Positions 31,521 to 35,819 of a stretch of 35,819 nucleotides of DNA are shown piece after piece. The DNA is taken from positions 1 to 35,819 of the IMG/VR virus record IMGVR_UViG_3300013286_000004; one strand, written 5' to 3'. The notes below the pieces were generated by a model. That model saw nothing but the letters and a program-made list of their open reading frames with translations, had not been told where the DNA came from and made no database searches. The position numbers and the translations under genes were made by a program. The DNA comes from a virus. Numbering within the stretch: the first letter of the stretch is position 1; every line of letters begins with the position of its first letter.

Positions 31521-31741
31521 TCTGCCCGCAATGCAACGCCTGGACTCGCACGCTTGAGACGCGGCACAAATACGACAATGAAGTCTACCGGCGCTATGAG
31601 TGCGCCAACGGCCACCGATTTTCAACGATGGAAAGTGTGAAACTAAAAGAGGTGAAAAATGCAGATAACAGCGACATTCCAGGACAAAGAGGAGGCCATA
31701 AAGGCAATTTACTCGGATTACGCTTGGCAAGCATTGCATGA
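31517..31741 (+). CDS. NrdR-type zinc-ribbon small protein
   Basis: This is a 74-residue protein: MICPQCNAWTRTLETRHKYD, NEVYRRYECANGHRFSTMES. The CPxC ... ETR ... RR..EC..(G)H.RF.T.E order is the zinc ribbon of NrdR repressors, cut before the ATP-cone domain. C3, C6, C29 and H33 can bind zinc. The last 26 residues overlap the next gene in another frame, so the true end may matter less. It may bind DNA. Confidence 0.75.
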   Translation: MICPQCNAWTRTLETRHKYDNEVYRRYECANGHRFSTMESVKLKEVKNADNSDIPGQRGGHKGNLLGLRLASIA

Positions 31742-31853
31742 AATCAATGAGGTGCTACGCCAAAATAGAAAACACGGTTTGCCTTGTGAGCAAGCCGTGT
31801 TTCAGATACAAGCATCGGTAAACAATGCCCTGGTGATGATTTACCCAGATTAG
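31659..31853 (+). CDS. Small phage protein, last gene of the rightward cassette
   Basis: This is a 64-residue protein (MQITATFQDKEEAIKAIYSD, YAWQALHEINEVLRQNRKHG) with a GAGGTG ribosome site 5 bases before the ATG. The pattern TF.DKEEAI.AI..D.AW.AL.EI...LR...KHG recurs in many phages, function unknown. It overlaps the zinc-ribbon gene by 83 bases. Its TAG stop overlaps the stop of the convergent acidic gene. Confidence 0.78.
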   Translation: MQITATFQDKEEAIKAIYSDYAWQALHEINEVLRQNRKHGLPCEQAVFQIQASVNNALVMIYPD

Positions 31854-32119
31854 GCAGTTTTTTCTTTTTCTTCCTCGTCGTCGTACTCTTCTTCGTCGTC
31901 GCCCCAATCAGCCTCGTCATCTTCAATTAGCAACCACTCGCCGGTTTCCTCATTGAGCCAGTACCATGCGTCATATTCGCAGTCGTACCAGCAATAGCAA
32001 TCATAGTCCTCGTCGTACTCGTACTCTTCGCCTTCTTCAAAATAATCAAAAACCGAATCAAGTTCCTCGTCGTTTTCTATTTCGACAGGGTTGTTGACAA
32101 TGAATGTGAGATGAAACAT
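31850..32119 (-). CDS. Extremely acidic 89-residue protein (DNA-mimic-like)
   Basis: Of 89 residues, 38 are Asp or Glu, only two are Lys and none is Arg. There are nine Tyr and five Trp (EYEYDEDYDCYCWYDCEYD at the centre) and three Cys. The predicted net charge is about -36. A strong AGGAG overlaps the stop of the upstream gene. Acidic proteins of this kind in phages often mimic DNA to block restriction, recombination or CRISPR enzymes, or bind host histone-like proteins. That role is inference. I do not recognise this sequence. It may alternatively be a simple acidic accessory. Confidence 0.85.
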   Translation of the reverse strand: MFHLTFIVNNPVEIENDEELDSVFDYFEEGEEYEYDEDYDCYCWYDCEYDAWYWLNEETGEWLLIEDDEADWGDDEEEYDDEEEKEKTA

Positions 32120-32127
32120 AAAAACTC

Positions 32128-33096
32128 CTAAACGTTGATGATTTGACCGCGAAACTCTACCTGTCCATCAGCCCACTTATGAACCAACTCAGGCCACAAA
32201 ATCCTACCATCCTTGAATGTCAAGACGGCAAACCCAGACCTGTGGTTTAATGGATTCCCTTCGCCATAATCAAATTGCGGGCCGTAGGGTTCGGCAAGTG
32301 TTCCAGTGTCTACCCCATAACGGTTGCCGTTGTAATCAGCAAATGGCGTTACCTTCAAAGAGTGCAGATGGCCAGTGACAATGCTGATGCCAGCATTGAC
32401 TGTATTGTTGTGCGCGGCGTGAATGCCAGATCGGAATCTGTGTTTGATGATGCAGTCTTTGGTAGGCCATACAGACCAAGCAAAATCCCAGGCTGGCAGA
32501 TGGTCTTGCAGCTTGAATCCATACACTTCTTTGTATTGCGGAGCTTGGGATGCCAGCTTGTTTGCAAAACGCGAATCGTGATTGCCCCAAGTAAACAACA
32601 GCTTGCAATTGTGTCGTGCAGCTTTGGCCGTTTCCTCAATCTCGCCAAGATGCGTCTGGACAGCCTTCAGTTCTTCTATTACAGATGGAGTTTTAGACCA
32701 ACCCAGCGGGTCGTGCCTGCTGATAGTGGCCCCGTCAAATGCATCACCGTTGGAAATAACGGCGTGCGGCTTCAGTTCCTTGATTGCCCACAGCAGACCT
32801 TTGTAGGCGGTGGTGTACTCGCCAGGCCAGAAGTGCGCGTCGCTAAAAACGATTATGGTCTGGTCCAGTACGCCGAGTTCAATTTTGTTCAGCGAGGTCT
32901 GAATTGGCTGGAACTGAGAGTATTTCTTTGCCCTATCGTCAAAGCTAATCAAAGGCTGGTTTGTTTCTTTTTCAATTCTTCGCCTACGATTAAGGACAGA
33001 ACGTTCAGAAACGTCTAAGTGCTTTGCTACTAATCCAGCAGAACCATATCGGCTCCAAATATTGATAAATTCTTCTCGGGAAACTTTAGGTTGCAT
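32128..33096 (-). CDS. Metallophosphoesterase with N-terminal HTH-like region
   Basis: This is a 322-residue protein from the ATG at 33094-33096, which has a GTGGAG site; a GTG at 33129 is upstream and rejected. Residues 5-45 look like a helix-turn-helix (SREEFINIWSRYGSAGLVAK, HLDVSERSVLNRRRRIEKET). The phosphoesterase has IIVFSDAHFW (D86, H88), ISNGDAFDG (G117, D118), FTWGNHDSRF (G171-D174) and later GIHAAHNNT and IVTGHLHSLK. These are the metal-binding motifs of calcineurin-like enzymes. The substrate is unknown: nucleotide, RNA or DNA end. It follows the lysis genes. Confidence 0.9.
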   Translation of the reverse strand: MQPKVSREEFINIWSRYGSAGLVAKHLDVSERSVLNRRRRIEKETNQPLISFDDRAKKYSQFQPIQTSLNKIELGVLDQTIIVFSDAHFWPGEYTTAYKGLLWAIKELKPHAVISNGDAFDGATISRHDPLGWSKTPSVIEELKAVQTHLGEIEETAKAARHNCKLLFTWGNHDSRFANKLASQAPQYKEVYGFKLQDHLPAWDFAWSVWPTKDCIIKHRFRSGIHAAHNNTVNAGISIVTGHLHSLKVTPFADYNGNRYGVDTGTLAEPYGPQFDYGEGNPLNHRSGFAVLTFKDGRILWPELVHKWADGQVEFRGQIINV

Positions 33097-33144
33097 GGTG
33101 ACTCCACAAAGTTGCGTGGAATCTATCACATAGCTATTGCAACA

Positions 33145-33561
33145 TTACGCTATTGTTGCGCCAGTTTGGAGTTGGGCAATGGTTAAGCCCCCGGTGTATT
33201 GAAAATGCGGAAACTCTTTGAACGTCTTCCAATCGCCAGCCCACTCTAGGCCGCAAGCCTTACCGATCTCGCCGATTTGTTTCCAGACGGCTTGATCGTC
33301 CCAAATGGCTTTACCGTTGACTAGCGGCACGACATCCAAGGCGCAGCGGTGGTTGTGCCATGACTGCCCCGCCTTGGCTCTGGTAACTATGTTGCCAGGG
33401 GCTGTGCGGCCTTGGGCGTATAGCGCGTTTTGGCTGTCGCTGTCTCGGTAGGTGGAGGTCACCAGCAAGTCAATACCCTTGGCCTTGGCGGCTTCCACAA
33501 ACGCTTGTGCCCGCTGTTTAACGGGCGGTGCTAGGTCATCTAAACTGCGGGAGTTAATCAT
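33145..33561 (-). CDS. Endolysin, M15-type L-alanyl-D-glutamate (VanY-like) peptidase
   Basis: This is a 138-residue protein. The zinc-binding motifs are SWHNHRCALDV (H69, D76) and EFPHFQY (H119). LLVTSTYRDSDSQNALYAQG is the usual strand and helix preceding them. These enzymes cut the peptide bridge of peptidoglycan (T5 endolysin type). The ATG overlaps the stop of the holin gene (ATGA). No signal sequence is seen, so a holin must let it reach the wall. Confidence 0.92.
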   Translation of the reverse strand: MINSRSLDDLAPPVKQRAQAFVEAAKAKGIDLLVTSTYRDSDSQNALYAQGRTAPGNIVTRAKAGQSWHNHRCALDVVPLVNGKAIWDDQAVWKQIGEIGKACGLEWAGDWKTFKEFPHFQYTGGLTIAQLQTGATIA

Positions 33562-33965
33562 TTGGCGGCAACTCCGTTGATTTTCTCAGCGGTGCGCATA
33601 CCAGACAAGCCCAGCATTCCTAACATTAGGGGCATCATGGTTCCCATATCCATTTGAGGGAACTTTACAGGGTGACCATAGAGCGCACTGCCCCACTCAG
33701 CAATAGGGCCAATAACGAATTGCACAGCAAAGCCTGCACCGCAAACCCAACCAATACCGGGTCGCCAGCCAGATACAAAAATGCTGGGGTTTGCTGCCTC
33801 TGCTTTATTGATGTCCAGTTGGCCTGCAATGATGGATAGCTCACCGGACTGTTGCAACTTGAACAGTTCCATTTTTGCAGCCGCAGCTTGCACAGGGTCA
33901 GGCCACAGCCTGTCCATTACCTTCCCACCAATGTCAAGCAGTGCGGATACGGGGTCAAGTGCCAT
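33558..33965 (-). CDS. 3TM-type holin family protein
   Basis: This is a 135-residue protein. The N-terminus is a helical segment (LDIGGKVMDRLWPDPVQAAA, LFKLQQSGELSIIAGQLDINKAEA). Then comes the family mark VSGWRPGIGWVCGAGFAVQF and two further hydrophobic segments (VIGPIAEWG, MMPLMLGMLGLSG). The WRP..GW motif matches the gene-transfer-agent and phage 3TM holins. It lies directly before the endolysin. A GGAG ribosome site sits before its ATG. Confidence 0.85.
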   Translation of the reverse strand: MALDPVSALLDIGGKVMDRLWPDPVQAAAAKMELFKLQQSGELSIIAGQLDINKAEAANPSIFVSGWRPGIGWVCGAGFAVQFVIGPIAEWGSALYGHPVKFPQMDMGTMMPLMLGMLGLSGMRTAEKINGVAAK

Positions 33966-34206
33966 TTGTTTCTCCTACTTTGATTTCGTCCATGTGGCTA
34001 CCGACCTTCAGGCCAGACAACCAACCAATGAGTCCACCTACGATGGTCTGGAACGCGGGGCCGATAATTTCAAAAATCTTGGTGTTGTCTACTTCCTTGA
34101 CAAACAACCCATGCACCAACGCACCGATAAGGACGACAACCACAGAACAAAGCGTGGCGGTCACCATCATGGTGACCATGTAAATGAGCCTGTCTTTCGG
34201 TTCCAT
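33955..34206 (-). CDS. Small membrane protein of the lysis cassette, holin-like
   Basis: This is an 83-residue protein (MEPKDRLIYMVTMMVTATLC, SVVVVLIGALVHGLF, then FEIIGPAFQTIVGGLIGWLSGLKVGS), with two transmembrane segments and a short hydrophilic tail. A GTG at 34209 or the ATG at 34206 may start it. I chose the ATG, which overlaps the upstream stop. It could be a second holin or antiholin. Confidence 0.78.
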   Translation of the reverse strand: MEPKDRLIYMVTMMVTATLCSVVVVLIGALVHGLFVKEVDNTKIFEIIGPAFQTIVGGLIGWLSGLKVGSHMDEIKVGETNGT

Positions 34207-34481
34207 CACTTTGCCCTTTCGTACAACTGCTCAATTTTTGAGCGGATTTTTACGCTGTCGGCAGACCCCATTATTGTCGCCAAGTTAGCGTAAATCAGCG
34301 TTAACTGCTCCTTGGTACACACTGGGCCGGACTCGTCTAGCCAGTCCAAAATTTTGTTTGTGCGTTCCTTGGGGTCATGGCTGGAGTAGGCTATGTTTAC
34401 AAACTCAGATACGCTGCACTCACGCTTGACCGTTGCGCCGTAGACCAGCGACAAGATGAATAGCGGAATGAGCCAGCGCAC
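34206..34481 (-). CDS. Secreted or periplasmic small protein of the lysis cassette
   Basis: This is a 91-residue protein with a GTG start. The N-terminus MRWLIPLFILSLVYGATVKR is a signal-peptide-like hydrophobic segment, and the rest is hydrophilic with two Cys (RECSVSEF and GPVCTKEQL) that may form a disulfide. This shape is seen in spanin-like or lysis accessory proteins of phages, but no lipobox is visible. A disulfide-bonded periplasmic role is inferred. Confidence 0.75.
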   Translation of the reverse strand: MRWLIPLFILSLVYGATVKRECSVSEFVNIAYSSHDPKERTNKILDWLDESGPVCTKEQLTLIYANLATIMGSADSVKIRSKIEQLYERAK

Positions 34482-34483
34482 AT

Positions 34484-34702
34484 TTACAACCCCAGCAGCT
34501 TCTTGGCAAATTCAACAGCAACGCCCGGGCCGAGGAGCACCGCAGCAATTACCACATAGAGCAAATACTCAATCTTGGTCATTCGCTTGTCGCCCTTGGC
34601 AAAGCTGGATTGAATGTTTTCATACCGCGAGGCGCATACCGCCTCATGCACACTCAGGCGCTTGTCGGTATCGGTGGCAAGTTCGTGGGTATCGTCGCTC
34701 AT
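34484..34702 (-). CDS. XhlA-like membrane-anchored protein of the lysis cassette
   Basis: This is a 72-residue protein. The hydrophilic N-terminal helix (ELATDTDKRLSVHEAVCASR, YENIQSSFAKGDKRMTKIE) is followed by a C-terminal transmembrane segment (YLLYVVIAAVLLGPGVAV) and a short basic end. This is the topology of XhlA-type hemolysin/holin accessory proteins. It is three bases after the tail gene stop and begins the lysis cassette. Confidence 0.78.
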   Translation of the reverse strand: MSDDTHELATDTDKRLSVHEAVCASRYENIQSSFAKGDKRMTKIEYLLYVVIAAVLLGPGVAVEFAKKLLGL

Positions 34703-34705
34703 GGT

Positions 34706-35341
34706 TTATTCATACAGAATGTTGACGGAGCCAGCGTCAAAGGTGTCAGTGCCGCTTGATGTGGTAAGCCGTATTGCAGTTAACACCCCGCCAGTAATAG
34801 TTTTTGAACCAGCAGACATAATAATTGAATTGTTTCCATTTTTACTTGTGACTCCAAATGTTGTCCAAGTATTTCCAGATACATTTGTTAATACAATAGT
34901 TCCAGATATAGTATCCGCAACTGCGGTTAAACCATTACTGTAACAAAATGCTGTAGTTATATTTGTAGCAAATAAAGCACTTGGCGTAGAGTTAGTCCCG
35001 CCCGCATTACCTGTGTACCCAGTATTTTCAAAAGTTGGCGTTGCACCATACCCAAGCTGGTAGATAAGACTTGGCGTTGTTGAACTTATTGATATAGCAT
35101 TAAGCATCACGGTGATGCGCTTGACCCATGAAGGTATGCTGGTGAAGTCCACATTGGTTTGCGTGGTCAGGGTGACCGCAGTCCCCGATGTCAAATAGCT
35201 TGCGCCAGCGACGAGTCCAGAGCCAAGCGTCTTGTTCGTCAGCGTCTGCGTGTCAGTCGTACCGACCACAGCACCGGCAGGGTTGCCAACGCCACCAGCA
35301 GGGAATGTGACCCCAGATGTTCCGCTAATTGTGGTTGCCAT
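34706..35341 (-). CDS. Tail fibre/appendage-type protein
   Basis: This is a 211-residue protein. ATTISGTSGVTFPAGGVGNP, then TDTQTLTNKTLGSGL is a common phage fibre start. The rest is a Thr/Ser-rich beta region (WVKRITVMLNAISISSTTPS, YQLGYGATPTFENTGYTGNA, IVLTNVSGNTWTTFG), recalling receptor-binding beta-sandwich domains. An AAGGAT site lies before the ATG. It lies between the junction-spanning tail protein and the lysis genes. Confidence 0.85.
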   Translation of the reverse strand: MATTISGTSGVTFPAGGVGNPAGAVVGTTDTQTLTNKTLGSGLVAGASYLTSGTAVTLTTQTNVDFTSIPSWVKRITVMLNAISISSTTPSLIYQLGYGATPTFENTGYTGNAGGTNSTPSALFATNITTAFCYSNGLTAVADTISGTIVLTNVSGNTWTTFGVTSKNGNNSIIMSAGSKTITGGVLTAIRLTTSSGTDTFDAGSVNILYE

Positions 35342-35350
35342 AGTTATCCT

Positions 35351-35819
35351 TTAGGCCCATGAGCCGACGTTGGTGGCGCTACCAGATGCGCCAATTGGGT
35401 AAATTTTCATGTAGCTATTTGTAGTTGTTGTGTACGCCCCACCCGGAGCGACTGATAACGTGTATTGCGGAATGAACGTACCGCCAGCATTGATGGAAAC
35501 CATGCCAGCGCAAAAAATGCTGTTGTACAAATTAGTACCTCCAACGGTGGTTAGTGTAGTTGCACTTGCAGTTTGAATAAAACCGTTAGAGCCATTCCCC
35601 GAATTAAACTGCACGAAAGATGTTCCGCTAGCGTTGAGCAAAACATCGTATGCAATGCTGTTCAAAGTTGCAGTTCCACCAAATCCAATTTGAAATGCAT
35701 GGCTAGTTGCACCTGCGGTCTTAGAAAATGCTGCAACCATTTCAAACGCATACACCGTGCTTGCAGAAAGTGTTACGCCAACACCCAATATGCTTTGGGC
35801 TGTAGTGACATTAGCGCCA
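35351..35819 (-). CDS. Tail protein, C-terminal part (gene continues at 1-527 across the circular junction)
   Basis: This is the C-terminal portion of the 290-residue protein that begins at 527. The stop TAA is at 35351-35353, and reading is open to the end of the window and in frame with 1-527 when the 123-bp repeat is collapsed. It includes YAFEMVAAFSKTAGATSHAF, QIGFGGTATLNSIAYDVLLN and MKIYPIGASGSATNVGSWA at the end. The beta-rich composition and tail neighbours fit a tail appendage protein that resembles the adjacent 211-residue protein. Confidence 0.85.
   Translation of the reverse strand, partial: GANVTTAQSILGVGVTLSASTVYAFEMVAAFSKTAGATSHAFQIGFGGTATLNSIAYDVLLNASGTSFVQFNSGNGSNGFIQTASATTLTTVGGTNLYNSIFCAGMVSINAGGTFIPQYTLSVAPGGAYTTTTNSYMKIYPIGASGSATNVGSWA
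35697..35819. repeat. Right copy of 123-bp terminal direct repeat
   Basis: Identical to 1-123. Collapsing the two copies gives a circle of 35,696 bp with an intact tail gene across the join. Confidence 0.95.

Noticed and set aside
31260-31739. 159-residue minus-strand frame inside the rightward cassette
   Set aside because: It is antisense to three supported small genes and has no domain.
32275-33018. 247-residue open frame on the plus strand
   Set aside because: It lies antisense to the well-supported metallophosphoesterase and has no recognisable domains.
1-35819. tRNA genes, insertion sequences and integrase/att sites
   Set aside because: No cloverleaf, transposase motif or tyrosine/serine integrase motif was seen on either strand by reading; a tRNAscan run would be decisive.

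Overview
The window is a complete or nearly complete genome of a tailed, P22-like short-tailed (podovirus-type) phage. Its first 123 bases (1-123) are repeated exactly as its last 123 (35697-35819), and one tail gene reads in frame across that junction, so the molecule or assembly closes into a circle of about 35,696 bp. The assignment rests on a recognisable P22-type set: small and large terminase, a 746-residue portal, scaffold, gp5-like coat, gp4-like and gp10-like DNA-stabilisation (tail hub) proteins and three ejection-type proteins. DnaA-box-like sites and a Gram-negative style M15 endolysin point to a Gram-negative host. A freshwater betaproteobacterium is plausible from the general look of the proteins, but this is a guess. 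No tRNA, integrase, DNA polymerase or RNA polymerase gene was found.

Layout. Position 29690-29830 is a divergent control region. Leftward from it (minus strand) run an XRE-type regulator, a RuvC-like resolvase, a 73-residue helical protein, a PD-(D/E)XK nuclease with a probable Fe-S cluster, an ssDNA-binding-like protein, a terminator and a primase-helicase. A 226-bp array of about eleven short repeats in both orientations follows (24750-24975), then a 215-residue unknown and terS. A 389-bp gene-free stretch (23095-23483) holds DnaA-box-like sites and a strong terminator and is a candidate origin. Then come terL, four small lysine-rich proteins, portal, a Dps-like small protein, scaffold, coat, decoration-type proteins separated by two hairpin terminators, gp4-like, gp10-like, a large set of repetitive tail proteins, a cupin-SET fusion and the ejection proteins.

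Across the circular junction the same minus-strand direction continues through more tail proteins (35819 to 34706), a lysis cassette with several membrane proteins, a 3TM holin and an M15 endopeptidase (34702 to 33145), a metallophosphoesterase (33096 to 32128) and an extremely acidic 89-residue protein (32119 to 31850).

Rightward from the control region (29830-31853) runs a compact plus-strand cassette of ten small genes linked mostly by ATGA stop/start overlaps. Three of them encode membrane peptides under 50 residues. It meets the minus-strand block at overlapping stop codons. Replication must borrow the host polymerase, with phage primase-helicase, SSB-like protein, resolvase and nuclease. 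Closure into a circle fits headful packaging.

The most unusual items are the cupin-SET fusion protein inside the structural block, the short-repeat array beside the primase-helicase, the DNA-mimic-like acidic protein, the DnaA-box region, and tail modules reused in distant genes.
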